A stretch of DNA of 64,000 nucleotides from Owenia fusiformis. Taxonomy: Eukaryota; Annelida; Polychaeta; Sabellida; Oweniidae. The stretch spans positions 2,702,001-2,766,000 of the forward strand of contig CAIIXF020000002.1 in NCBI GenBank assembly GCA_903813345.2, read 5' to 3'. The notes under the pieces were generated by a model. It had not been told where the DNA came from and made no database searches. It worked only from the letters and a program-made list of their open reading frames with translations. Shown piece after piece: positions 45,301 through 57,689 of this stretch. Both the position numbers and the translations under genes were made by a program. The first letter of the stretch is position 1; the number at the start of each line of letters is the position of its first letter.

Positions 45301-48300
45301 CCCTCACCATGACGAGGACATAAAAGAATGCGTTATTGATTATTTCACGCACTGCTGTTATGTGAAAAACTGTGTTCGGATTGGCTGGAATAAGACACAT
45401 CTTACCAAGCTATGTGTAAATGTCTATATATATTTTGTCTTTTAATCATGTATGATATGTTAATATTTATTAGTAAAAAGAAAACCGTGAGGTTGCAAGA
45501 ACAATAGACCAATCCATTATATCATGACACCTATTGGTCATGATGTCATTCTTACAGTTCAGGACAGAAGTATAAATTTCCTTGGATCACCAAAAAGGGG
45601 TCAGGATTTATTGGAAAGATCTATTGACATTATAAGTATATTATGTAAGATGTACAGTAGAATCAAACCACTGTAGAAAAACACCAATAAATGTGGATGA
45701 AGTGTTTACACATTTCTTTCATTCAATGGATTAGAACCAGCAAGCATATTGATGTATAACTGCACTTGTATGGTTTCAAAATGATCCTACTTTGATCAGG
45801 AGTTTTTTCATTGGATATTTTATATCGTGGACTTCATTATAAGATTGATAAATGCTCCCTGTGTTAATTTGATGCCATTGATCACACTAAGAATCTGAAT
45901 GTTTTTCATGAGTCACTTCTCTGTGATCCTTGAAATGTTGACTCAAACAGGTTTTACTGTAATACTTTATACATATTTTTATGCACATTTTTGTTAGACT
46001 GAATTTGTTTGAATTTGCGCATTATGTGGTAACATTTTGTTATAGTCTCCAACTTTTTTGGTCAGTGTTTGGAGTTCAGTGTTTGGCATCTGTAACAAAT
46101 GGCAGGTGGTAACACTTTGCATGTTTATGCCTTGTTCGTTAATTATTACACACTTGTTCCTATAATCAAGTATTTAATGAGTATTCTTAGTAATTGAAAA
46201 ATCAATTACATATTACTATTATTCATACTTTAAGAATCTAGATTAGAAATGGTATTGGTGCTTGTAAAGTGTATATTATATACTATTTTAAAGCTGCATA
46301 CATCATCTGTATATTTCATCTTATTTAAACGCATGTTCAACATGATGTCATTGATATTTTCACTGCTTTCATAATTAATTATGGATATTACCCAAAATAA
46401 AGAACATGTGAATATATAGTACCATATACTAGAGTGATGTATATATATATATATGATATTTTTATATGTTGCTGAATGATATATGATATGATATAACGTA
46501 TACACATACAATGAAACAATATAGATGCTTACACTACCATATAAAATGACTAAGTATGTATCAATAATTATTGAAATTCAGTCTCTGGATCAAGATATAA
46601 TTTTACTCTGAAATGTAGGTACATTCTACATTTAAAAGGGCCTCTATTTAAATACCCCAACATAAAAAAGTTCCAACAGCCTGCAAAATAGAGTTTGTAC
46701 CAAAAACTAATAATTTTGCAAGTTGTAGGTTGTTTGGTTTTTTATTTAGTTTTGTGTATCATAAGGCTCACAGTATAATCTTTAAGAATTTAGTTCATAC
46801 AAAAATGGTTGTACCAGGAATAATTATTGGTAGAATAAGATAAAATGTAATAAAACCAATGATCAATGCCTTTAAACATTAAATGTACAATGCGTATGTA
46901 CTATGTAGATATTCACTTATTGGCATTTTACATTGCATTACTACATTTGCATATTCATCGAATATGATAGTTGGATCTTTGGCACTTAAAGGGAAGCTGT
47001 GCCCAAAGTGAGTAGTCACTGGTGTGTTTAATCCAAACCGACACAGAATACCTTTTGCTATGTTTCTCCTTTAAGTGTTATGTTAGTTCGTAGTTTAGAT
47101 CGTAAAAATATAAAAAAGGAAATTTATAAAGTAAATTGTACAGTGGGACATTCGTTTTTATTAATAAACTGTATTATAAATTTTTATAAAATAATTTGTT
47201 GATCTATTGTTTTGCATGACTATATATGAGTCAAATGTAGACATCAACAAAGCCTGTACATAAGGTTGTTTTAAGAGATAAACACATTTCTTTCTGTTAC
47301 AACATCATTTTTTTAGAATGGCAACCTTACGGAAGTTCTTTGTGTTAACTTTGAGATATCTTCAAAATTTAGCTTTATTTCAAATAAAAAGTATTTGAAA
47401 AGCTGATCACTTTCTTTTGGAGCCAGTCATACATTATTATCCCAACAAACGAAGATCGGTAGGGATATGGTGAAGCCCTCTGTCCATCCGTCCGTCAGTC
47501 TGTCCAGAAGATAACTCAAATACTAGTGGACAGATTTTCTTCATATTTTGTGGAAAGATGTATATTGGTGAATAATTGTATGCAAAAAAATTTCCAAGAT
47601 GGCCGCTGCTTTAAAGATTGCGGGGATTTTTTGAGAGCATCTTTAGTTTTTCATTCTAAACCAAAATAAATGTTATTGTTTGAAATTTTGGTAGTATATT
47701 CACAACATCTATTTACCTATGTCTCATATATATTCCGAGTTTTTCACCATGACCTCCATGGGCCATGAATTTGGGGTCGGAAAAAGCGAATTTGCATTAT
47801 TTTTTAGATTTTTCTAAAGTATAGGTTTATTATGCTCAAATGAAAGGCTATTAAGAGTAGATCGCTTTTGTCATTTGGGCCTCGTAAGATTCAAAATGGA
47901 CGCACTTGGTGAAATCGATAAAATAATATATAAAAAGATGTTTTATTTTCGAATATTTGTGTAAAAAGATGGGTAATAATACAGTATTTCCATTCAGTAT
48001 TGTAATTATTATATTATATTATGGAGGAAAAAAATATAACCAGCATAATATACTCTATTATATAGAGATTAATATAATATAATTAGAAATAAGTGAGATC
48101 CAAATAAGAATTTTTCTATTCTTAAAAATATTATTTTTTAGTATTTTCCAATCTAAACAGAATATATCAAATTATATTGTATTATTTGGGTTCTGAAAAA
48201 TATTATACGCGTTTATTCTCGTCCAACTTGATGTACATCCCATCTGGTTAATTACTTAACCAAACAAAACAAAGAATGCACAGCATGGCAGTTAATAGGA

Positions 48301-49286
48301 TCAACTGTTGTACTGGCCTTCTCATCTCCATTACTTACAAATTAAAATGTCACACATATTTTATTTTGATTGTTCTATTTCTATTTGAAAAATATTTACA
48401 AAATACATATTTAGAAGAAATAGATAAATGATTTAAATTAACGTTAACAATGGAGTGAAAATGTGAAAAGAAGTCATCAATTAAAAATAAAAAAATAACT
48501 TTCCAATGAGTTTATCGATTCAAACCAAATTTTAACACAATGTTAATCATAGAAAGAGGGACACTATACAATCAAATAAATATGAAAAAACTTAATTTGC
48601 AAATTATTATGTTTTGTGGAAATTAGAACAATCGGCTCTAGATATTAGTCCATTAACTCTAACAAGCGGATTAGTTATCAGTGAACAACACTCATTTCAC
48701 AGACTTGAAAAGACAAAGGGATTAAAGTATTACTTATATTGCTCTGACATCAATACATGTATGTGAATGGTGAAAATCTGCATGATTTTGAAAGAATTGT
48801 TGACCAAGGGGAAGGGATTGTTACTCGTTAAGTATGGGCTTGTATAAAATGCGTAATGTATTTAGCTGAAATTTTAGGAGTCGTGTGTCAAGACTATTTT
48901 TGTGGTTGGCAAAGTGAATACAGGTGGTTGTTTGTGCATGTGTAAGAGGTGGCCTCAATGCTGTTTGTTGTAAACTTAATGTGTCAGAGAAACAATGGAG
49001 TAGAAATGTGAAGAAACCCATTGATTAAAAATTAACTTTCCATTGAGTCAATCAATTAAATCCAAATTTTACATACATTGATAATCATAACTAATAGAAC
49101 GTTTTATTTTTATACAACATTCGCAAAAAATATTATTCTGTACCCGTCAATCAACGTTTTAGCCCTCCGGACGCTATTCCGTACTTTTACTTACCAGGTG
49201 GTCCAGTTAGCCCCCTCTAGCTAGATTATTAATTACCTTATTTGGCACGCACGCTCATTCGAAACATCAAACCTACATCATTTACC

Positions 49287-49457
49287 CTCAGGGGGACATC
49301 ATTCATCACTACGTCACTCATTACGGTCGCTCGGTGGTCACGTGTTCGATCGGACCAATCACAGCGCCGGAAAACATTCAAAATTCCCGCCATTTTTCAA
49401 ATTTCCCGCAGTTTTCCCCCTCCCCCAGTAACGCTCCATATAGGCGGTCCGGGAATT
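49287..49457 (+). promoter_or_regulatory. Promoter-like GC-rich patch, right arm
   Basis: This is the mirror copy of 32830-33000 with the same E-box, CCAAT and E2F-like words, pointing toward the unique flank beyond 49463. The palindrome edge lies within a few bases of its end, so whatever it normally drives may have been separated from it in one of the copies. Confidence 0.4.
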
Positions 49458-49463
49458 ACTACT

Positions 49464-50064
49464 CATTCTATACTTAATCACTTGGGATTTATGTTTCGGC
49501 ATTCGTTTCAGGCATTTGTTTTTTATGTTCTTCTCCTGAAATGTATTTGTTTGACAATAATCAGAGAAAGTGCGTATACGTATAAATATGCCACGCAAAC
49601 AAACGGGTGTGACTTCAATTTCTTGTCTGTCTGAGGACGTATTGGGAACGAGGTAGAATTAAAGAATTCTTATGAACGAGTCATGCAAGATACTAGAACT
49701 AGTAAAGTAATGTAAATGGATAAGTTAATTTCTGATGGATCTGGATATAATATATTTCAAAACTTTGTAAACACTAGATAACTTCATTTAGGCAGATATA
49801 GTATCTTGATATATTTGGCTATCATGCGTTTAAAATACGTTCCTAAAACTATGAAGACGTTAGGTGAGAAATATTGACGTGTCGCAAAATGCTCGCGCAC
49901 GCATTGTTACACATTTTGTGGCGTAATCCAGAGGATCCTCGCTTTTAACATGATAGAATGTGACGTTTTTGAGAAAAATGTACACACATGAAAATCCTTT
50001 CGTCCTCCACATTTACGTCTATATCTCAAAACATTTTAGACGAATAACTCTGATATCATATATA
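49464..50064. other. Non-coding flank right of the palindrome
   Basis: No gene was recognised. TGACGTGTCGCAAAA at 49875-49889 is the exact reverse complement of TTTTGCGACACGTCA near 51595-51609 and may mark the ends of a larger element of about 1.7 kb into which the mariner at 50065 inserted. Confidence 0.4.
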
Positions 50065-50886
50065 CAGGGTGTCCAATAAATAAGGTAAAAGATATTGTAA
50101 CTTTCTTAATATTGGAATAATCTTGATGAAATTTTCAGGGTTTGTAGCCCAAACCTTTTTACCTTTATTCTGTGAATTTAAAGCGTCTTCTATTTTATTG
50201 GCCAGAGTTGTGGTTGCTATAGCAACTGAAACAACAAAAAGGCGGGGCAAGTTTGTTTACGTCACAACTTTCCAAAACATATTTATTCTTTCTGATAGCT
50301 TTATTCATACTTCAAGGTCTATTTCTATCACAAATTGCACAAATTGCACGCACTCCATATTTCCCAGACCTTGCACCCAATGACTTTTACTTATATGCAG
50401 AGCTCGAATGTGTCTTGAGAGGAAATAAATTTGGAAGCACTGGTGAACTCAGATCACATGTCTTAGCAAGACTTCAGGAAATGGGCAAGAATGGGTTTGA
50501 AAGTGTGTTTAGAGAGTGGAAGAATAGGCATAAGAAGTGTATAGGTAGAGATGGACATTATGTTGAATAGCTTATTTTCATAACAAATTGGACTTTAGGA
50601 CTGTTTTTATATTGTATTTGCGGTAGTAATAGACCTTGAAGTATGAATAAAGGTATCAGAAAGAATCAATATGTTTTGGAAAGTTGTGACGTAAACAAAC
50701 TTGCCCCGCCTTTTTGTTGTTTTGGTTACTATAGCAACCACAACTCTGGCCAATCAAACAGAAGACGCTTTAAATTCACAGAATAAAGGTAAAAAGGTTT
50801 TGGCTACAAACTCTGAAAATTTCATCAAGATTGGTGCAATATTAAGAAAGTAACAATATCTTTCACCTTATTTATTGGACACCCTG
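50065..50886 (+). mobile_element. Long-TIR mariner, internally deleted
   Basis: Both ends begin CAGGGTGTCCAATAAATAAG read inwards, and the inverted similarity runs for about 265 bases, including GTTTGTTTACGTCACAAC. TA flanks it (50063-50064 and 50887-50888). The element is 822 bases and keeps only the C-terminal third of a transposase. It is a close relative of the element at the palindrome centre but is an independent insertion. Confidence 0.85.
50350..50570 (+). pseudogene. Mariner transposase C-terminal fragment
   Basis: FPDLAPNDFYLYAELECVLR is followed by SHVLARLQEMGKNGFESVF and a C-terminal HKKCIGRDGHYVE. It retains the third catalytic Asp region only. It joins directly to the left terminal repeat, so the 5' two thirds of the gene were deleted. 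Confidence 0.85.
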
Positions 50887-52239
50887 TATATTGTTAATGG
50901 GCTAGGAGCATCATAAAACACGAATCAATTGATATTTTAGGTGAAATATATATACGTGTTGCTGTGCTTGAAAATAGGCGAATGGCGTAAATTAGCCATA
51001 TTTTAATGAATTTTGAAAACCTTTCGTCCTCCACTTTTCCACATACAACAGAAAACACATACTTTTGTGAACATAATCAACTATTTATTAATAAACTAGA
51101 GTTTAGGAGCAAAATAATCATGTATGATTTATTAAAAATTGATCTCGTATTTTTTGTTTAATGTACACCTGAAAAGTTGAAGGTAGCAAAAAATGAGCAA
51201 AAAAGGTCGCTGTCAACAGATTCTATTTTTCAGACTCTATGACGTCACAATATGGGACGCTTACTAAAATTCATCCTTTGAAATAAAACTTCTATCTGCC
51301 TTTATCAAGACGAAAAATAAGTATAATAGTCATATATTGTTTGAGTTATGAGCGTTTAAAGACGAAAAATAATTCAAAATGTAACGTGTCAACATGGGAT
51401 ATTTGCCAGATGTTTTGGTAAAAACTCTTTTTTAAAAACGAACGCGCAAGAATCGTGAACGGAGTGTAGTTGATCTAAAATCTTCATCGAAACAGCTTTA
51501 AAATGATATATAACTTTAATTAGAATATTATCTTATAATTCGGGGAATCAAAGTTACATTCACGCGATACCCTTAAAAACAAATGCGCCACCTTTTTGCG
51601 ACACGTCATTGCTATTGTACGTTCGAAAAGTATTTGGTTGTATTTTGTAGTTCTCAAGTTACCCATGAACTTTCGTGGGCTAATTAACGTCTTGACTTAG
51701 CATATTTAGCCTAATTTTGCAATGATGTCAACGTGATTCAAATGTTATGCTGTCGTGATTCGCAGAGGTTGCGACAAGATTCGTTTTACAACAGATGTAA
51801 CTATGAGAACATGAAAGCTCATAATCCTGATTATGCAACCTTATACAATCGTTATCTTTGGGACAAGAGCCCAAAAACAAGGTACTCGTGAACGAGAGTT
51901 GAATTTGCTCCGTGAACGATAGGATACGCTGTTCCCCACCAACAAAATACAGACATATGCTTCAGTGTCCTCAACGCAGATTGTAGAGAACAAGAGAAAA
52001 AATGAAATATACTTTGCCATAACAGAATACTGTTAAAGTATTGTTTATTAAGTTTATTAAGTTTCACAAATAACTTTTAAATGCCTTCTTTACCGTCAAC
52101 GGACACTCAAATAAATACACAATACAATGCAATGCAATGTAATACAACGCATTACAATACAAACTAAATTAGAGTATTTGTGCATAGCATTTTCCCCTTT
52201 TGTTTGAAGGATATTTTAAGAATAATTCCAGCGTTCGTA
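50887..52239. other. Non-coding stretch
   Basis: No gene was recognised. CCTTTCGTCCTCCAC at about 51020 repeats the sequence at 49996, on the other side of the mariner. A degenerate ATGCA/ATACA microsatellite lies at 52115-52160. Confidence 0.4.
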
Positions 52240-52395
52240 CACACCTGGAAATGTCAGGGTTTTGATTTAATTTTCCAAGTGCCTGAAATGTCAGAGAATT
52301 TTAAAATAAGGTCAAAAAGGGCCAAAGAGTCCGGGAATTTTGAAACTGTAGACACGTCATGGAAATGTCAGGGAAATTTGTATCAGTGTTGAAAA
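52240..52395 (+). repeat. GGAAATGTCAGGG-containing repeat fragment
   Basis: GGAAATGTCAGGG occurs near 52247 and 52369, with the related CTGAAATGTCAGAGAATTTT between. It reads as an open frame but shows no recognised domain, and I regard it as a dispersed repeat fragment. Confidence 0.4.
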
Positions 52396-52645
52396 AATGA
52401 TGTTCCAGAAAAATAAATTTTAGGACTATGACAGGATCTCAATGAAATCCAAAATGTAACATTTAGTTGATTCCACACGGGGCGTGTACATTGTCTAACA
52501 TATATCTAAAAGGTTTACACTGTCTTGATTAATGAACTTCTTAGATCTAGTCGCGCTTCAGAAGTGGAAATCCTTCAATTATCAGAGGTTAATGTTTCTA
52601 AAACTGTATTGAAATAAACGTACGTCTTGTTTTCAAACCTACACC
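52396..52645. other. Short non-coding stretch
   Basis: Nothing recognised; it ends at copy 3 of the dispersed repeat. Confidence 0.35.
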
Positions 52646-54365
52646 TTGCTCCTTTCTGTCGTATTAATAAAGCAAAAATAACATATCACGGTGGGATACG
52701 AACCACTCGCCTGGGATTTGGTTATTCACTAACACCATAGGCGTTCACCTATTCTGGATACAACTGACGAGTTGTATCTAAGTGGAGTCAAAAGCGAAGA
52801 TCATTCTAAATTGACGCTCGGTATAAATATATGATACTTTTATCATCTCACACAGGTGAACGTTAGCCTCATGGCTAGCGTGTTTAGCTACCCTCTCTAG
52901 GTTAGTCGATCGAACCCCGTTCATGGCGAACTTTTTGATTTGCTTGCTGTCAACTTATAATAAGTAGGGCAAAATCCAGAAAAAGTAGATCAAAAATACT
53001 CCAATGGAGTATAAAATTGTCACCAGGATTCCGAAATGAGACGAATGTTAACTCGTTAAATCTCGGTAGATAAAGTAGGTCAGAAAATCCGGATTAATCC
53101 GAACTGATTCGGGAATCTTCGTCATAAGAAGTAGATCAAAAATCCAGAGAAGTAGATCAAAAATACTCCAATGGAGTATAAAATTGTCACCAGGATTCCG
53201 AAATGAGCCGAATGTAAACTCGTTAAATCTCGGTAGATGAAGTAGGTCAGAAAATCCGGATTTATCCGAACAAGGTTCGGGAATCTTCGTAATAAGAAGT
53301 AGATTAAAAATACTCCCAATGGAGTATAAAATTGTCCCCAATATTCCGAAATACGACGAATCGAATCGGCAAACTTCGGTAAAATAATGAAGTGCATAAA
53401 AACCGAAATGATCCGATGAACGTTCGGATAAAATCGTGAACAGGTGTCAGGGGTTTCCCCTCATCTTTCCCCACATTGTTCTAAAAGCCTTATATGGATT
53501 TATCACGTAACATTCAAAATGACGTTCCTATATGGTTCTATGGGTTCGAACACGTGACCAAATATACCAAATAAAAATTTTACCTTGACCACTGGATGGG
53601 ATTTCATAGAAAATATCCAAGAAAACCTATCCTCGTGATCCTTAAATCACTTAAATTCGATCATTTTATTTTCACCCCTTGATGGAATTTTATGAAAGAA
53701 GTCATGAAAACACATCATCATGTAAGGGTTTTCACCTAAATTAGCTCGTTTTATCTTGAGCCTTCAATTGAATTTCTTGAAGAAATATTTTATGAAAAAA
53801 TATCATCATGTTATGATCATCCTCCGATCACAGGGATTCAAAATCCAGAATATCTTCCCTCTTTTTACCCCCTGCTATAACCAAGTTGGACGCGACCGAT
53901 TAAGCTGAATCACGTGATCTAATTTTGCGCCGATAACGTATACATGATTGCTGTTGCTGTCGCTGTTGCTGTTGCGACAGCCAATCAAATTGCGAGTTCT
54001 TAATCGGGGAAATGCTAACTGCTTATAGCAGGGGGAAGAAGGAGGTACGGATTCTGGACACCTGCTTAGGAGGATGGTTATGATTTGTATTTAAATAAGA
54101 CCGTTTCATCTAAATACTTGGATAATATTTCATAAAAAATGCACTTTAAATTTTTTCAGAATTTGCCTTAATTTATCAATGTAATGAAAGTATAAGATTA
54201 ACTCTCAAATAGCGTTCTATTTTAACCTTTTTATTGAAATCAATACAGGACTCGCTCTCTAAATATCCAATAAAAATTCAACCCTTGGATGTGATTTCGT
54301 TGGAAAAAAAATATGTCAAGTCCAGAATCAAATGATTTGTCCAGAACCTCTTAAGATCCTGTTTA
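52646..54365 (-). repeat. Dispersed ~1.4-kb repeat, copy 3, inverted
   Basis: This is the reverse complement of 26362-27801 over its whole length, apart from a 259-bp MITE insertion and a rearranged tandem-repeat unit near 53140 (AAAATCCAGAGAAGTAGATC). The tRNA-like motif is better preserved here: on the plus strand near 52905 GATCGAACCCCG is close to a Pol III B box, and on the minus strand GTGGTTCGTATCCCACC resembles a T-arm. Confidence 0.8.
53818..54076. mobile_element. hAT-like MITE with 8-bp target duplication
   Basis: GTTATGAT flanks it on both sides (53810-53817 and 54077-54084), and copy 2 of the host repeat has the uninterrupted site at about 26645. The ends read CATCCTCCGATCACAGG and, on the minus strand, CATCCTCCTAAGCAGGT. 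Subterminal CCCCCTGCTATAA occurs in inverted form at both ends. An 8-bp duplication with short inverted ends is typical of hAT elements. It has no coding capacity. Confidence 0.82.
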
Positions 54366-55090
54366 TAAAAGAGTGACCAGTCTGCCAGTGCAGTACTGTT
54401 GGTGGAATGCCTAAAAATATAAAATCAACACCATAAGTTAATACGTAGCAAAGTAAAATATCATTAAAATGCAGATTAATGTTTAATGTTTTAGTTGATA
54501 AAACCATATTTGTGATGGGGATTAAGTAATATATGAATGAAACTTTATTTCCCCACACAATGCCTGAAGCATTATATAAACATCAAAACACACGAAGCAT
54601 GACTTGTTCAATATGGTCAATAGGGTCAAGTTGACCTTACAAAATGTCGTATTGACCTTACACATACTACAAATATAAATCAAATAACAAGAGTGGAATT
54701 TTACCTGACAATAAAGCTACTTGGGCTGTGAGTGTGGGCATATGGTGTAGTAAGTCAGCTATGAACTAACCTAAAAATGTACATTTGAACCTAAGTGAAA
54801 ATGTAAACAAAGGAATGAAATCCAATATGTAGTATATTTCCAATAGACCGAATATCCTGAGAATTCGGTCTATTGATCTTCATTTGGCTCGTGTGGGAAA
54901 TTCCATGAAATTTCGTGCACATTAATTTCTCTTTCATTACAAGTTCTCTCAAGATGAAATTTCGTACATGTATTACTGATGCATTTATCTTTAACATTTC
55001 CTTAAAGTGCCTGATAAACTATAAAATGCGCATGCGTCCAGGTGTTGATAAACTATAAATAGCGAAAACCCAGGGTTTGTCATCACAAGG
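54366..55090. other. Non-coding stretch with a short hairpin
   Basis: AATAGACCGAAT at 54842 and ATTCGGTCTATT at 54863 form a perfect 12-bp stem with a loop of about 9 bases. No gene, terminator context or other repeat was recognised. Confidence 0.45.
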
Positions 55091-55093
55091 TAA

Positions 55094-55585
55094 TGGCCTA
55101 GTCACATAGCCCGGCCGATGAGGTTCCGATGAGCCAGCGATGCAATTTTCACCGAACTCGGCCGAACACCGACCGGACACCGACCGGACATCCGTGGCGT
55201 TTGTTGCTTAAAACCGCATCGGTGGCAGCTCGGTGAAATTTTAACTTCGGAGTTAAATTTCACCGGGCTCTCACCGAGCTCCCTCACCGAGCTCCCTCAT
55301 CGCAGCCCCATCGTAACCACATCAGAACACACGTCGGCCGGTGCACGGCCGAGTATCGGTCGGTGTCCCGTGCATCTGAGACAACCAGAGGACGACCGGC
55401 CGAGCTCCGACCGAGCTCCGGCCGATGTGGGACAGAGCCTTGGAAAGTATAGTACCTGAAGATGTCCGGACGGAGTCCGTTTACGTCACCGAGCTCTGCT
55501 TCCGATGAGGAGAGCTCGGCGGCACCAAAAAAATCCACCGAGCTCTACCGATGCCGGACATCGGCCGGGCTATGTGACTAGGCCA
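55094..55585. mobile_element. GC-rich MITE, Harbinger-like, TAA target duplication
   Basis: The two ends are perfect 27-base inverted repeats beginning TGGCCTAGTCACATAGCCCG. TAA lies on each side (55091-55093 and 55586-55588), as expected for PIF/Harbinger elements. The 492-bp body is far more GC-rich than its surroundings and is built of CCGAGCTC, CCGACCGG and CGGCCGA words. Minus-strand frames through it have no recognisable domains. Confidence 0.85.
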
Positions 55586-55588
55586 TAA

Positions 55589-57689
55589 GCCAGGACGTGT
55601 TGAGCAAACTTCTAGTGTTGATATTGAATTTACATGTAGCCAGATAAGTTTCCTTATTGAAATTACATATAGTTATTAGCAATACTTTGTAGGTGATAAT
55701 TAATAAAATATGAGTATACAAATATGAGAGAAATTGGCCATTTCGAACCTGTTGAAGGTTTGTGGCTCTCGGCTACACCACACTACCCTACCTCGATCGC
55801 GCATGCGCGAATTTTTTGGCTTTCAACCAGGTAGCTTTTGAGTATATCGACTGCTTAGTCAAAAGGTTAATACGTTTGATGCTCGGAGTGAGTCAATATT
55901 GCTATTCGCTGAACTTCAGTGGTGCAATATTGAAGTCCATGTTCCAAGTTATATGATAGTTGACGAAAGAATGTAAATAATATCATTTTAAATTGTAAAA
56001 TATTTGATACGTCATAGTACACGGTACACAGTTGCAAAAGTTGATCAATACAGGGTACAAGGAATGTAAATTGTTCAATAGTACAGGGAGCAAGACAGTA
56101 AGCTGATTATACAGACATACTTTGTCCCATATCTCATGTACATTTACGTTGCACACAGTGAAAATAATGCTAAGAAGGCCGCCTGTTGATGCTTTGAGAT
56201 GTCAGTGATTGTTATTTAATCCAAATAAAGTAAACATTATTTTGTAGATTTAGACACGGGCTTTTAGGTCGTATATGCATTTTAGTCATTAAATTAACAA
56301 GAACGCTAGATTATAAGTGTTACTAGGGTATCAAATTGAAATAAAATAACAAAATTAAATCTCTCATCGCTCATCACAAGACACCTCGAAACAAACATTA
56401 TCCTCTCTGTGACAAGAGGAAAAATGTTTCACAATATGTTATGCGGCAAATGAAGTCAAGATACATTTCTGGGACGACTTTTTATGCATCTCAAGATTTT
56501 AGAAAAACAATTAATTTACAAAAATACAGTTGAATAACATACTAGAAAAAGTATCCACATATAACACGATGACACGCAGTTTAAATAACAGTTAACTCGG
56601 TTTTTTGTTACATATCAATGTAACATTTTCGAAGGGAAACTTACATGCTACCTGTACGTTGATAGATTTACTGAAATGTATCGTGTATTGCATTCGAGTT
56701 TTGCTTCACTGCGCCCACTATTATCTATCTTTGCCTATAGTGTTTTTTGCCAACAATATTCTACAAACTGCTTGATGAATCAATTCTATGTCTGGTAGAA
56801 CACTAGAAATAAATGTAAAATGTATTTTACGCTCAGAAATATGGAATTAAACTCACGTCCTCCATTTGCAACTTAGCTGTACCCTGTTTCCCTTTTAAAC
56901 GTGGTCACGTGGTAGGGTAGTGTGTACACCGGGGAATTTACTTCCATGAGTACAGACACAAATGTTGGGCTCCCGAAGAGGTACGCGAGAAGGTGACCTG
57001 GCATCAAATGTACGACTGAATGCTTCTATCGAGTAGATAAAAGAACGAATACGACAATAAGGTATTGCAAACGACAATTCCGAGCATTCATCTCAATGAA
57101 GTATTTTGAAGTGAAGAAAATATGATTTTTGTTTTGAAACATGGATTCAGATGAAAGTAACTTCATTCTGACAACTAATCAAAACTGAACAAAATTGATT
57201 ATACGTAACAGACGATTTATTGTTTTACAATGTTTTGATCGGCTAAACGAATGAAACCAAGAAATTATGACATGTAAAATGGCAATTTTGAAATGTAAAA
57301 TTTAAAAGTGACAAACACAACCTCCCTATCCACTCTTTATGAGCCCTAATATGTACAAGCAGCAGTGGTAGTGTACAGCTTATTATCACACTACTGGGCT
57401 TTGTATTCTTAAGCTTGTTGTTTTTAATAACACTGTTGCACTCGACGTAAATGTTTTGTGTAGGCAGTCAACGATAATCATTGTTTTATCCCGGTTATAT
57501 GACCTCGGCAATTATAACAAAACCGTACTAAACGAAAAAACGCAAATAAGAGAAAGCTTTCACACACATATAAAAATGAACTAGTCTAATCCGCCAGTAT
57601 AAACTCTGTTATATACGTAGCCAGGTCGGGCGCACACTTTAAACTATTAGCAATAGACGGCTACGGTAATAATAAATTGTTTCAACTCA
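55589..57689. other. Long non-coding stretch with a solo MITE end
   Basis: At 56840-56930 the sequence CATTTGCAACTTAGCTGTAC followed by CACGTGGTAGGGTAGTGTG matches the right end of the element at 30850-31062, continuing past its terminus, and CACTACCCTACC occurs inverted near 55781. No gene was recognised. Confidence 0.45.

Larger units (their letters stand above)
41223..49463 (-). repeat. Right arm of the palindrome
   Basis: This is the reverse complement of 32824-41064. Differences that I found are a T/C change (40805 against 41482), loss of AG in a GTTGCTATAGCAAC motif (near 41507) and a two-base longer AT microsatellite near 46441. Long stretches checked by eye, such as 36301-36360 against 45925-45985, are identical. 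The outer break is at 49463/49464, directly after GGGAATTACTACT. Confidence 0.9.

Noticed and set aside
35768-46511. Small frames at 35768, 38164, 39317 and 39905 duplicated on the other strand, suggesting conserved genes
   Set aside because: Their conservation comes only from the palindrome; none has a recognisable domain.
54842-54874. Hairpin considered as a histone-type or other RNA terminator
   Set aside because: It has no histone gene, no purine-rich downstream element and no transcript context.
55102-55538. Two minus-strand frames in the GC-rich segment
   Set aside because: They lie wholly within a MITE with TIRs and a TAA duplication, and openness follows from GC content.
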